Shown in pieces: positions 50,005 to 59,878 of a stretch of 64,000 nucleotides of DNA (positions are counted from its first letter, which is position 1; each line of letters opens with the position of its first letter). A program made the position numbers and the translations under genes. This stretch comes from Spraguea lophii (Eukaryota > Microsporidia > Spragueidae), in contig LDOQ01000005.1 in NCBI GenBank assembly GCA_001887945.1, positions 62,001 to 126,000 on the forward strand, given 5' to 3'. The notes below the pieces were generated by a model, which saw only the letters and a program-made list of their open reading frames with translations, ran no database searches and was not told where the DNA came from.

Positions 50005-52980
50005 TTAATATAAAATAGTTTTGCACTGTATACCATACCCTTCCTTTGCCTCTCTTTCTATTTCCTTGCTTTTTTCTTTATATTCTTCTTTAACCCATTT
50101 TAATAATAATTCTTTTGTCTTAGGATGATTATTTTTATTAATAGTTTCTCTGATAAAATAAAATATATCATTTTTATTAAATCCATAATTATTTAATATT
50201 CTTATTATATTGGTAATCTCTTCATTGTCTGATGTAGGATTAAATTTAAAAGTATATTCATCTTCTGTTTGTGTTGTTGATTCTTCGTAATGGCTATTAA
50301 TAATTCTATTGTTTTCAGAAGGTTCTACTGTATTTCTATTATAATGATCAATTTTTTCTAAAAGAATGTTTCCAATGATATTAAGATTTTTAGATACTCC
50401 TGTGAGACGTAGTCTCATTAACTTATTAACAGATTCAGAATATGTGGTGTTAAGATATTCTTTCCAGAGATCTTTTATGGTTCTTTGGTTGTTGTAATTA
50501 GAAATATCTAAAAGTTGGAGGGATAGGTCTGTATATTTAAGAGGAAGGGTGTAATTGTTAAAAAGTTCGTTGGGATCGGATGTAATAATTTTTTGATTGG
50601 TTCTTTTTTCTATTTCTTGAATTACCTTGACTATGGTTAATTGAAGATTCATTTCTTTATTGCTATTGATTAATGATCCTATTTCTAATAATTCTATTTT
50701 TTTAGTTGTAGGTATATTTTTATTCACCAGAGAAATTATCGAATTTATTCCTTTATCTATTTTTTTATTATGGAGGTAATATTTATAAAGAAGTTCTAAC
50801 TCATCAATATTTTTACTGGTATCGAATTTCTCTCTCAGGAATTGTTCTAAGAATGGTGAATTTAAATTTATAATATTAAATTCTTCTGGATTATTGGTAG
50901 TACAGCATATACAATCGTAGGTATATTCTTTTTCTTCCATTCTTTTCAATACAACTTCAAAAACACAGAAATGAAATCTTTCTCTGTCATCTGCCAATGC
51001 TTTTTTTAAAGATCCTGGACATTTCAATGCACCATTTAATAATTCTACACCTTCTCTTAACCCACCAAATATATTTCGTATTATCATAACACTACCTTTA
51101 TAAAATCTTAATTTATTAAATTCATCCACTACTTTAACCAAAGATAAAACTTCTTCATTATCACTTCTCTTATTTTCCGTATAAACTATTTTTCTCTTTG
51201 AAAATATTTTATCTTCAACAAAATCTTCCCTAGAAATTTGTATCTGCATAAAATTATCCAATGCATTTTCTAAATCCTCAATATTTGCTTTCTTCAAAAA
51301 AGCCATCCCTTTTTGATAATAAATTTCATTCAATGGAAAGAATGAAGAACATTTTACTTTTATCTTTCTTAAAACATTTTCTAATGTTGATATATTTATT
51401 ATTTTCTCAAAGCTACTCTTTTTATATAAAGCACATTCACCTTCTATTAAATCTTTTAAACATACTCCATCATTAATTGAAGGATCTATTTCATAAACTA
51501 TTTTTAAATAATTTATACTCTCTATTATACAACTTATTAATTTTCTAAGTGTTGTAACTTCTTTATTGTCATATATATTACTATAATTATTTTTATAATA
51601 TTCATTAAACCTATTATTCAATACTTTCCTTATAATTCTATTTTTCATAATATTTTTTATTCTACTGATAACAATATCTCCTTTCTCAAAGAATTTTTCA
51701 TCGATTCTATTTTCATACATATTTTTAGTTATTCTGTATAAATACGTGTATATGGCTTCTATATAATTATCCTTATTAAATATATGATCTAATTTTGTTA
51801 CATCTTCTCCATCACCAGCTAAAAATAAATAATTTATAAAAGCTTCTTTTTCTCCATATCCTCGTAATATTTTATATGAATCCTCTACTTTTGAATATAA
51901 CAAGAATCTAGGTCCCTGTAAAATTTCATAGGATAACATTCTATTCTCTGATATTATAAATATTTTATTTTTTCTTATAGTGATATTTATAAAATTACTA
52001 CTGGTTAGTAATTGATAATTCTCTAATGGAATATTTTTATAGTGATTAACCTTTTGTTCTTCATTAAGATTTATGATATTTATATTATAAAGTTTATGAT
52101 CTTTTTGAGAGACTGTAACTAATACTTCTTTTTCGAATTCACTAAATACCACATTTTGTTCTATTGGTGGTTTTCTATTAAATAAAAATTTATTATCATA
52201 ATAATCTCTTCTACCATTGTTATGCAGAATATAAAAGAAACCATTTTCCAATATCTTAACTTTCATAGCAGTATTTTCCACTTCTATCTCTTTTAAAAGT
52301 TTATGATTATTATAAATTCTTATTTTATCACTGAGAACCAGTAAAAGTTTGTTTTCCAAAGAAATAGATTTTACCGCAGATCTCACTTTGTTAAAAAACA
52401 ACGGTAATAAAATATTTAAGAATGTATATTCTATATCTATCCTATGAGGACTACTAAAAAATCCATTTTTGTATATTATCTCTTCCACTCTTCCATCTTC
52501 ATATCCAATATATATTTTATTATCATTATTCTCGACTGCAGTAACCTTACCTTCTATATCAACCTTTATCTCACTTTCAACAACATCTCCATCATCATTT
52601 ATCCCATAAAAATATATTACATTTTCTGTTATAACAATAAATATATTTTTTATTTCCTTTTTTATATTTTCTATATTAACTTCCATTACCTTTATTACAT
52701 TAGAAGTAAAATCTGTCAATCTTTCTATTCTATTAGTAATATAATTATATATATAAACTATATTATTCTTAACAATAGCTATATAATTATCTATTATTGT
52801 ATAAACACTATTAGAATCATGTATTATAGAACATACCTTCAAAGGATGTGTTCTATCAGATATAAGACGTATAAGATTTGTATTTGAATAGGATATACTA
52901 CTAGAAGTATATAGATACTTATAAGGAAGCTTATTCTCCTGTTCCAACTTAGAAATCTCTCCAAAGAATTTATATTTCAT
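50005..52980 (-). CDS. NUP155: Nucleoporin Nup155/Nup170 family
   Basis: A 991-residue protein against about 1390 in animals and 1500 in yeast. The N-terminal half is a beta-propeller with the family signatures: an early KYLYTS patch, THPLKVCSIIHDSNSVYTIIDNYIAIVKNNIVYIYNY (family W.T.D..I..W.Y), NNDNKIYIGYEDGRVEEIIYKNGFFSSPHRI (family G..DG.LYE..Y....GWF..), and LLPLFF followed by AVKSISLENKLLLVLS (family P.....D....I..D..R.ILY). The rest is alpha-solenoid, with FLEQFLREKFD and WKEYLNTTYSE-like repeats. Nup155/170 is an inner-ring nuclear pore scaffold that contacts membrane and assembly partners. CCC-T-A stands directly before the ATG. The C-terminal end is shorter than in yeast, as is common in microsporidia. 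Confidence 0.85.
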   Translation of the reverse strand: MKYKFFGEISKLEQENKLPYKYLYTSSSISYSNTNLIRLISDRTHPLKVCSIIHDSNSVYTIIDNYIAIVKNNIVYIYNYITNRIERLTDFTSNVIKVMEVNIENIKKEIKNIFIVITENVIYFYGINDDGDVVESEIKVDIEGKVTAVENNDNKIYIGYEDGRVEEIIYKNGFFSSPHRIDIEYTFLNILLPLFFNKVRSAVKSISLENKLLLVLSDKIRIYNNHKLLKEIEVENTAMKVKILENGFFYILHNNGRRDYYDNKFLFNRKPPIEQNVVFSEFEKEVLVTVSQKDHKLYNINIINLNEEQKVNHYKNIPLENYQLLTSSNFINITIRKNKIFIISENRMLSYEILQGPRFLLYSKVEDSYKILRGYGEKEAFINYLFLAGDGEDVTKLDHIFNKDNYIEAIYTYLYRITKNMYENRIDEKFFEKGDIVISRIKNIMKNRIIRKVLNNRFNEYYKNNYSNIYDNKEVTTLRKLISCIIESINYLKIVYEIDPSINDGVCLKDLIEGECALYKKSSFEKIINISTLENVLRKIKVKCSSFFPLNEIYYQKGMAFLKKANIEDLENALDNFMQIQISREDFVEDKIFSKRKIVYTENKRSDNEEVLSLVKVVDEFNKLRFYKGSVMIIRNIFGGLREGVELLNGALKCPGSLKKALADDRERFHFCVFEVVLKRMEEKEYTYDCICCTTNNPEEFNIINLNSPFLEQFLREKFDTSKNIDELELLYKYYLHNKKIDKGINSIISLVNKNIPTTKKIELLEIGSLINSNKEMNLQLTIVKVIQEIEKRTNQKIITSDPNELFNNYTLPLKYTDLSLQLLDISNYNNQRTIKDLWKEYLNTTYSESVNKLMRLRLTGVSKNLNIIGNILLEKIDHYNRNTVEPSENNRIINSHYEESTTQTEDEYTFKFNPTSDNEEITNIIRILNNYGFNKNDIFYFIRETINKNNHPKTKELLLKWVKEEYKEKSKEIEREAKEGYGIQCKTILY

Positions 52981-53786
52981 TAGGGCATAAATAATAAAAA
53001 ATATAAAAAATAAGGGAAGAATATTCTTTAACTTCTTTTAAATTTTGAAATAAAATGTTAACCATAGCAATAATTATAATATAATTATGTATATATTATA
53101 TATTATTATGGTTATAATAATCAAAGTAATGTATTTATGATATAATTATATTATAATATAATTATGTATATGTTATATACAGCTTTGAGATACAGAAAAT
53201 GATATAAACATCGATAAAATTTATTTATATGTTTATATACATTATAAATTTATAATTAATCAATTATAAATTTTAATATCATAATTTTTATCCTTATGAT
53301 ATTCACCATTTGCAATGTATTTCTCCTTTTGAAATTAGTATGTTTAACACCAGTAATGATGATTATAAATATCTGATACTATTTTTTATTTGATAATCAA
53401 AGTATCTCATTTATTTATATTATACAGTTATATTTTAATTGTTAATAAATAATATTTATATTACATTTCCATTCGTTTTATGGTAATATTAATATTATTA
53501 TAAATTATATTTTAAAGTTGATAAAATTTATTTCTATTCTTTTTATTATAACATTAAATTCTTATTAAAATTATATTTTTTATTACAGTTAAATAAGTTG
53601 TATTGTAATTATAATAAATTACATTTCTATTCCTTTATTATAACATTAAAATTTATATTACATTTCCATTCTTTTTATTATAACATTAAATTTATATTTT
53701 TTATTAAAATTAATTATGCATAATTATTTAATAATATTAATTGTTTATGCATAATACTATATATACGTAACATATATATTTTTTTT
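52981..53786. other. Intergenic region with dispersed short repeats
   Basis: About 800 bases between the divergent Nup155 and copper-transporter genes. Its right part is built from the repeats at 53458-53695. No gene or RNA recognised. Confidence 0.4.
53458..53695. repeat. Short repeat, four copies
   Basis: The motif TTACATTTC(T/C)ATTCTTTTTATTATAACATTAAA occurs at about 53460 (diverged), 53528, 53620 and 53655, spaced unevenly. It lies in the likely promoter side of the copper-transporter gene but looks like local duplication rather than a regulatory array. Confidence 0.55.
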
Positions 53787-54086
53787 ATGTGTCGTATACT
53801 AAATTACTCTTTTCAATTAAAGAATTTTTTCTTTCCATTTGATATAGAAGGTGTATATTTTCTTATTTTGATACCAATAATATTTGCCATATCTGTGTAC
53901 GTTGAAATATATTCTAATGTAAAAAATTCTTGTTTAAAAATTATATTGAAATTTATGCAATATTCTATTATGATGGTAATGATGAGTTGTAATTTATATT
54001 TAATCTTTGGTGCAATAATAGGTAAAGTAATAGGAAGTAAAATTCGTGAGGAGAAGAAAAAAAGAGAATTGTATATCATTCCGTAA
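53787..54086 (+). CDS. Minimal Ctr-type copper transporter
   Basis: A 99-residue membrane protein with the size and layout of the smallest Ctr/SLC31 proteins. TM1 is about residues 19-38 (GVYFLILIPIIFAISVYVEIY). After a short cytosolic loop, TM2 is about 55-72 and contains M-M-V-M-M followed by S-C-N, matching the M-x3-M and the (T)-Y-N after it that line the copper pore. TM3 follows almost without a loop and contains GAIIG, the GxxxG packing motif, then a short charged tail. Ctr proteins import Cu(I) as trimers. The Met-rich extracellular N-terminus of larger Ctrs is missing. No CCC motif; the ATG follows a run of T. Convergent with the kinase gene, 28 bases apart. Confidence 0.75.
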   Translation: MCRILNYSFQLKNFFFPFDIEGVYFLILIPIIFAISVYVEIYSNVKNSCLKIILKFMQYSIMMVMMSCNLYLIFGAIIGKVIGSKIREEKKKRELYIIP

Positions 54087-54114
54087 TAGTTACATAATAA
54101 TATTTATTAATAAA

Positions 54115-54942
54115 TCATTCTTCAAGTAGTTTAATCATCGCTACAATCACTTTTAGAGATGGTCTCGATTCTGGGTCTCTCTGGAATATTAGCTGGCATA
54201 TTTTTTTAGGTTCGATATCTAAATCGGAAAAATCTACTTCCAAATGAAAAACATTGTAAAGGGTCTTTGCGAAATTTGTGCCAATGAAAGGTATCGTTCC
54301 TGTAAAAATAAAAAATATAACACATCCCAATGCCCAAGTGTCTATTGCTTCTAAAAATACATATTTTATAGAAGAATCAATTCGTGAAGCTTCTGGTGGT
54401 GCGAATCCAGGTGTTCCTTTATGTGTTAGACCTTTTGAAGGTATTTTATTTGTAGGTTGATCTATGATTGCACATCCAAAATCTATAATTTTTACTTTAT
54501 CTTTATGAATTAGAATATTATTGGGTGTTAGATCTCCATGATAGATATTTTTTGAATGAAGGTATTGGAGACCATCTGTTATCTGGAGAAGATAATTTTT
54601 TATGGTTGCAATATCAAAAGGCTTTTTTTCTTTAATATTAAATCTTTCAAATACTATTCTCTGGAGAGTATATCCTCTAAACGATTCCAAAAGTAAATAA
54701 GAATTATCCTCATCTTCAAACTGAGTAACAAACTTTATGATATTTTCATGTCTATCTAATTTCTTAAATGCTTCTATTTCACTCTCAATAAATTTATGGT
54801 TTATTTGACTGATAGTTTTACATGTAATTTTTAAAGCATATCGTTCTTCATCTGTATTATCTACAACCTCATACACAGTAGAATATCTTCCTTCACCCAA
54901 TAAACCGCATGTTTGATATGGTCCTATTACCAACTTCTCCAT
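54115..54942 (-). CDS. Serine/threonine protein kinase
   Basis: A 275-residue protein that is essentially one kinase domain. It has GEGRYSTV (Gly loop, residues 16-23), A-L-K38 (ATP-binding Lys), E53 or E57 in helix C, H135-G-D137-L-T-P-N-N142 (catalytic loop), D154-F-G, and APPE in place of APE. DTWALGCVIFFIFTG follows, then R-D-P-E-S-R-P near the end. The catalytic loop is unusual: Gly replaces the Arg of HRD and Thr replaces the Lys of DLKPxN. Catalytic Asp and Asn remain, so activity is plausible, without the usual activation-loop dependence of RD kinases. The subfamily is not resolved. A run of five C stands immediately upstream of the ATG on the minus strand. Confidence 0.92.
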   Translation of the reverse strand: MEKLVIGPYQTCGLLGEGRYSTVYEVVDNTDEERYALKITCKTISQINHKFIESEIEAFKKLDRHENIIKFVTQFEDEDNSYLLLESFRGYTLQRIVFERFNIKEKKPFDIATIKNYLLQITDGLQYLHSKNIYHGDLTPNNILIHKDKVKIIDFGCAIIDQPTNKIPSKGLTHKGTPGFAPPEASRIDSSIKYVFLEAIDTWALGCVIFFIFTGTIPFIGTNFAKTLYNVFHLEVDFSDLDIEPKKICQLIFQRDPESRPSLKVIVAMIKLLEE

Positions 54943-55511
54943 TGGGGGTGAATATTTTTTCCATCTTTTTATGCTAATAAATTAACGTTAAAAAGAATTG
55001 ATAATTTCTTTAGGAAATAAAAAATAAATAGATTATACCGTTTAAAAATAGATGGTAGAATAATAACAATATATTTTATTACATTATCATTTATAAAATT
55101 TTACTTTAAATTTATTTTTGAATAATTCCTTAGAACTAATTATCTATTTCTATATAATTTATAAGGTTTAGCATTAAAATATAAGAATAATAGTATCTCC
55201 CATAGAAATTGTTTATAAGAAAAATAGTATCTTCAATAGAAATTATTTCTAAAACAACACAATTAAATATTTATTTTATTACTTTAAATATCCTATCAAC
55301 ATTTATTATCTATTAAAAAATTTTAGATCTTCTTTTTTAAAAATATTTTTATTACAAATAAAATAAATGATATATTCTTAATAATTTTATAACACATATT
55401 CATTCAATAAAATATATTTATTTTACAATAATTATCTTTGTTAGCTTTATATCAAATACACAAACAAACAAACTATACTGACTATATAAGCTCATACAAA
55501 TAAACACTCCA
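54943..55511. other. Divergent intergenic spacer
   Basis: About 570 bases between the kinase and the repeat-rich membrane protein. It holds the CCCCC motif of the kinase (54944-54948 read on minus). A short duplicated phrase, AATAGTATCT-(C/T)-C-(A/C)-ATAGAAATT, occurs near 55187 and 55227. Nothing else. Confidence 0.4.
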
Positions 55512-57050
55512 ATGATAGAAATCAACAAGCAACTTATTCCAAAGATAATCGTGTCTCTTATTTTATATATTATTCTAATGGCTAGTATGCATATAGGAAT
55601 GATGAAAAGAAAGGCTTATATGGAGAAAATATATGGAAAGAAAGAATTTGTTAATAGAAAACTAGAAATACCAAATTTATTGTATCCACTTAAAAAATAT
55701 AGTAACTATATTAAAGAACTTGTAAGAGAGAAAGATAAAAGACTGGGAAAGGGATTATTGGATAATAATTCCACTGATATAAAATATATAAAAGATAGTT
55801 ATGATAATGAGGTAATTAATGAACATCAAAGTAATGATCGTATTCTTTATACAATCGCAAATAGAAATAATCATAATAGAAGTTTATTACAAAAACATAT
55901 CTTAAAGGAAAATGATAAAAATATAAGTAATATCGATGATAATATTAATGATGGTAAAAATACATATGATATAAACAAAGATAATACAAACAATAAAAAT
56001 GTTACAGGTATTGATAATATTAACAATACATATGATAAAAATAAAAATAATACAGATAATAGAAATATTATAGATATTATAGATAATAATATTAATAGAA
56101 ATACGAATGTGGGTGTAATATATAATAATAAAGATATAAAAATTAAAGATAGAAATAATATTAAGAAAGATTTATTACAAAGACATATCCTAAAAAATAA
56201 AGATAAAAATATAACTGATATAGAGAATGTGAATGATAAAATTATGAGAAATAGGAATAATAAAATATATAAAAATAATTATAATCATAATACATTTGAT
56301 AATTCTTTATTTCTGATTAAGAAAAAAAATACTATCATTGATAATAATTATAATATTTTATCTCAAAATAAGAAGATAAAAGATATAATAGATACTAATA
56401 AAATATTAACACCTACATTATCTAATACAAAGAAATCTACAATAAAAAATAATAAGAATTATTTTAGAAAGAAACCAGGAAGAAAAAATAAAATATATTT
56501 CAAGAATATAAAAGAAAAAGATAGAGATAGACTTAAAAATATAAAAGATAATTATGATGTAGAAGATATTAGAGAAATAAATAATATATATGATATTTAT
56601 GGTATAAAAGATTATAAAGATAGAGGTAGATTTAAAAATATTGAAGATATTTATGATATAAAAGATTATAAAGATTATAAAGATATGAGAGATATAGGAT
56701 ATTCGAAAAATTATAAAAATACAAAAACAAAAGATATTTATAATATAGAAGATCTAAAAAGTGTAAAGGATTATAAATATTATAAAGATAGAAATAGATT
56801 TAAAAATACAAAAATAAAAGATATTTATGATATAGAAAATTATAAAGATATTAGCGAAATAAATGATACAAGTGATATAGAAGATATAAACAATTATAAA
56901 GATCGAGGTAGACTTAAAAATATATATGACATCTATGATATAGGATATTTAAAAGATAAAATAATATCAATGAAACCTAATACATCATATCTAAGGAATA
57001 AATATAAAAATAGGGAAGATGAAAGATATTTAGATTATTGGGATATATGA
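55512..57050 (+). CDS. Membrane-anchored repeat protein, Asn/Asp/Lys-rich
   Basis: A 512-residue protein. Residues about 9-31 (IPKIIVSLILYIILMASMHIGMM) are a hydrophobic signal-anchor. The next 55 residues are basic and helical. Then come two related blocks, SLLQKHILKENDKNI and DLLQRHILKNKDKNI, about 100 residues apart, each followed by an Asn/Asp-rich stretch. The last 170 residues are built of a repeating theme: YKDRGRFKNIEDIYDIKDYKD, with variants YKDRNRFKNTKIKDIYDIENYKD-like and YKDRGRLKNIYDIYDIGYLKD-like, and shorter pieces between. No known domain. The design suggests a surface or secretory-pathway protein with an expanding tail. Only CC precedes the start. Probably lineage-specific; function unknown. 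Confidence 0.72.
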   Translation: MIEINKQLIPKIIVSLILYIILMASMHIGMMKRKAYMEKIYGKKEFVNRKLEIPNLLYPLKKYSNYIKELVREKDKRLGKGLLDNNSTDIKYIKDSYDNEVINEHQSNDRILYTIANRNNHNRSLLQKHILKENDKNISNIDDNINDGKNTYDINKDNTNNKNVTGIDNINNTYDKNKNNTDNRNIIDIIDNNINRNTNVGVIYNNKDIKIKDRNNIKKDLLQRHILKNKDKNITDIENVNDKIMRNRNNKIYKNNYNHNTFDNSLFLIKKKNTIIDNNYNILSQNKKIKDIIDTNKILTPTLSNTKKSTIKNNKNYFRKKPGRKNKIYFKNIKEKDRDRLKNIKDNYDVEDIREINNIYDIYGIKDYKDRGRFKNIEDIYDIKDYKDYKDMRDIGYSKNYKNTKTKDIYNIEDLKSVKDYKYYKDRNRFKNTKIKDIYDIENYKDISEINDTSDIEDINNYKDRGRLKNIYDIYDIGYLKDKIISMKPNTSYLRNKYKNREDERYLDYWDI

Positions 57051-57264
57051 TAATATTATCAGGGTGTAAAATATATTATTAAATAAATTGTTAATAATAA
57101 AATAATGATATTTATATTTTAAATATTGATAATATAAAAGATAATAAAAGTATATTTTATATTTAATATATATTACATGTGAACATAAAATATATATGAC
57201 CTTACCTAACCTAAATATATTATATATAATTAAATATAAAATATTTTATTTCCCTTATTACAAC

Positions 57265-57639
57265 TTATACTATTAAACCTTTATATTCATTATATTTTAT
57301 ACTTATCTCGTTTCTTATTTTACCAAAATTTATATACTCTGGTGCCAATGGTTTGATTATTTCATTTTTAAATATTTTATGTATTTCTTCTACGAAGGAT
57401 TTTAATTGTCTACCTTCCCATTTACTAACAAATATTATTTTATATCCACAATTCATAATATATAATGTTATTTCATATTCCATATAATAATCTATTATAC
57501 CATTTCTATATTCTTCTATAATATCTATGGAACTATATACAAGTAATCTTAATTTGGATAGAATATATTCATTTTCGGGAAAGAAGGGGTGTTCGTAGAT
57601 TATGTCATTTTTTGTGTCAGTGATAACAAGATATTCCAT
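57265..57639 (-). CDS. TRS20: TRAPP complex subunit Trs20/TRAPPC2 (sedlin)
   Basis: A 124-residue protein of longin fold, slightly shorter than the family (about 140). It follows sedlin from end to end: an N-terminal strand MEYLVITDTKNDIIYEHPF (family F.IVG..D.P.FE.EF), a helix YILSKLRLLVYSSIDIIEEY (family L..FI.HAALD.VDE), strand pair and KIIFVSKWEGRQLKSFVEEIHKIFKNEIIKPLAPEYINFGKIRNEI (family RF.LLHD......I..FF...Y.LY.K...NPFY.....I.S..FD..V). Trs20 links core TRAPP to its tethering functions at the ER-Golgi interface. CCC stands directly before the ATG on the minus strand (ACCCAATG). Confidence 0.75.
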   Translation of the reverse strand: MEYLVITDTKNDIIYEHPFFPENEYILSKLRLLVYSSIDIIEEYRNGIIDYYMEYEITLYIMNCGYKIIFVSKWEGRQLKSFVEEIHKIFKNEIIKPLAPEYINFGKIRNEISIKYNEYKGLIV

Positions 57640-58293
57640 TGGGTAAAATAATATAAAAAAATAAAATATATTATGTGTTGTGATTGTTTTATGGTGTGAT
57701 ATCAGAAAAACTATTATATGGAAAATATTCTTTTTGTGATTCTTAGAAATATATTTTTTATTCGTAATACCTCTATGATGTGTTAGTTGTAAGATTCTAT
57801 AATAAGTGGGAGACGGGTTGTCTCATTCTTGAATAGAAAGGATATTATTTCTTATTTTTGATTATAAATTTTAATTACAATGAATAGAACGAGATATTTA
57901 ATATTATTTACTTTAATTTAAATTATAAAAAATAGATGGAATTAAGATATTATTTAATAAATGTTTATTACCTATATCCTTTTTATATGGGAAATGACGA
58001 ACAAGGTTCAACTTACTCATACTTTTTTAATATTTTTTTATCCGCGATCTTTTAAAAAGGGGTATAATTTTTAAAACAACATTTTCAATGTAAGATAATA
58101 TAATTTATTTTATATTTAAAAGATTGAATGTATATTATTAATTTTATTATATTATAATAGATATAATTTATTGTATTAAAAATATATTTTTTAATTAAAA
58201 TACTAAAAAAATACTTTGATTAAAAAAAAGGATATTTCTGACCAATAATATTTTATTAATATTCTTATAAATGCTTCTATTTGATTTTCCTCC
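57640..58293. other. Divergent intergenic region
   Basis: About 650 bases between Trs20 and the MscS gene. Two slightly GC-richer patches stand out: GTGGGAGACGGGTTGTCTC at 57807-57824, with a GAGAC/GTCTC stem, and about 57985-58070. Either could be part of a small non-coding RNA or a repeat scrap, but no family is recognised. Confidence 0.4.
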
Positions 58294-59847
58294 ATGAATG
58301 AAATGAACAATTCGGCTTTAAGTATCCTATCAGAAAATCTTCATGAATCTAGAAATGATATAGTAACTGAGGAATCACAATCCATCTTCAAACTTTTTTT
58401 AAATGTTTTTTCTGCAATAATTTGTAGTGTAACATTCGGCATAATGACAAGTTTGTATAACAAAGACAAATTAGGAGAAAAATATTTTATTCCAATAGCA
58501 ACAGTATTAATATTCGTAATTTGCTATGTAATAATAGATCTGTTCATATTTTTATATTCTTATATATTAAGTGATGCAAGTACAAGATTTACATATTTTT
58601 ATATCACTAATGCACATTTTCTTCTAAAGGTTACAATTTTTTCATTAGTAGGATCTATACTCTTAAAACAGATTAGAAAGCAGAGTAAAATGGATAAGGC
58701 TATTGAAAATGTTGCAGAAGAGGCCAAGCCAGAAGCTAATGAAATTATGAAAATGATGGAAAGTTTAAAAAGTTTAGATGCATCACAATATCTTATGGCA
58801 TTATTCGTATTTTGTATTGTAATGGTAATAGCTTCATTGATAGTATATTTTATATGTTTTAGAATTCATAGAATACTTTATAAAGAAAGGATTATTCAGG
58901 ACGAAAAAAAATATGGTTGTGTTAAAGATTTAAATAAGAAGACAGGTGTTCGATTTACAGCAAATACATCTAATGATGCAGCAGAATTATTTGAAATACT
59001 GACAGAAGGAAATAGATCCGTTTTAGGTTTGTCGGATTTTATAAGAAACTTTGGAAGTGAAAAAGGAGAAGAAATGTTTCTTCATTTCGATATAGACAAG
59101 AATGGAAGTGTTACAAAAGAAGAATTTATTCAGACATATACAAGTATATTAAATGAAGGTAAAAGATTAAGGGCAGCTATTATTAATAATTCACAGGAAA
59201 TTAGCAAGTTGAAAATTATTGTATATTGTGCATTTTTCCCACTTGCATTATTCTTAGGTCTTCTCTTTCTAAAAATGAACGAATATTTTAAAACAGGACT
59301 TGCAATGATAGGTGTTGTAACAGTACCTCTTGGCTTCATGCTTAATGGTGTAGCTTCTGAAATTTTTCATACATTCATTTATGTTTATCTTGTACGTCCA
59401 TTCGATGTTGGTGATACAATAGAATTAGATGGACGTTTATATGATGTTCATGAAGTCGGATTTTTATATACAACCTTTCTATTGGATTCAAAATACCATA
59501 TTCATGCTAACAATAAATTAAGAGAAAAGGCATTCAGTAATTTACGTAGAAGTGAACATATAACAGCAGAATACACAAAAAGTATAAAATATGAAGGTTC
59601 TTTAAAAAAGATATCAGCTTTGAAAGAATACATAAAAATATTCTTAAAAGAAAATAGAAAACTTTATGAAAAAAGATTTACAATATCCAATTACAAAATA
59701 ACCAACAGAGGTCAAACAATGGAGATTACAATAAAAATCATATTAAAGTGCCCATACAATGAAATAGATGAATCTAAAAAGAGAAAGGATAAATTTGAAC
59801 TTTTTCTTCATGATGCAATAACAAAAAATGGAATAGAATACAGTTAA
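58294..59847 (+). CDS. MscS-type mechanosensitive channel with EF-hand
   Basis: A 517-residue protein with the architecture of the fungal Msy1/Msy2 subfamily. About four transmembrane segments occupy residues 27-185. A canonical EF-hand calcium loop follows (D266-I-D-K-N-G-S-V-T-K-E-E277). Then come two more hydrophobic segments, the second (about 335-370) containing TVPLGFMLNGVASEIFHTFIYVYLVRPFDVGDTIELDG, the pore helix and start of the beta domain of MscS. A soluble C-terminal domain ends the protein. In fission yeast the Msy channels sit in the ER and nuclear envelope and respond to hypo-osmotic swelling with calcium control; the same could help during spore germination, which is driven by osmotic pressure, but that is inference. 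TCCTCC precedes the ATG; there is no CCC. Confidence 0.9.
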   Translation: MNEMNNSALSILSENLHESRNDIVTEESQSIFKLFLNVFSAIICSVTFGIMTSLYNKDKLGEKYFIPIATVLIFVICYVIIDLFIFLYSYILSDASTRFTYFYITNAHFLLKVTIFSLVGSILLKQIRKQSKMDKAIENVAEEAKPEANEIMKMMESLKSLDASQYLMALFVFCIVMVIASLIVYFICFRIHRILYKERIIQDEKKYGCVKDLNKKTGVRFTANTSNDAAELFEILTEGNRSVLGLSDFIRNFGSEKGEEMFLHFDIDKNGSVTKEEFIQTYTSILNEGKRLRAAIINNSQEISKLKIIVYCAFFPLALFLGLLFLKMNEYFKTGLAMIGVVTVPLGFMLNGVASEIFHTFIYVYLVRPFDVGDTIELDGRLYDVHEVGFLYTTFLLDSKYHIHANNKLREKAFSNLRRSEHITAEYTKSIKYEGSLKKISALKEYIKIFLKENRKLYEKRFTISNYKITNRGQTMEITIKIILKCPYNEIDESKKRKDKFELFLHDAITKNGIEYS

Positions 59848-59878
59848 ATAAAAACTATTCTATTCATTCTTTTATCTT

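Noticed and set aside
57810..57824. GAGAC/GTCTC stem as a transcription terminator
   Set aside because: Bacterial-type hairpin terminators are not expected in a eukaryotic nuclear genome; kept only as a weak non-coding RNA hint.
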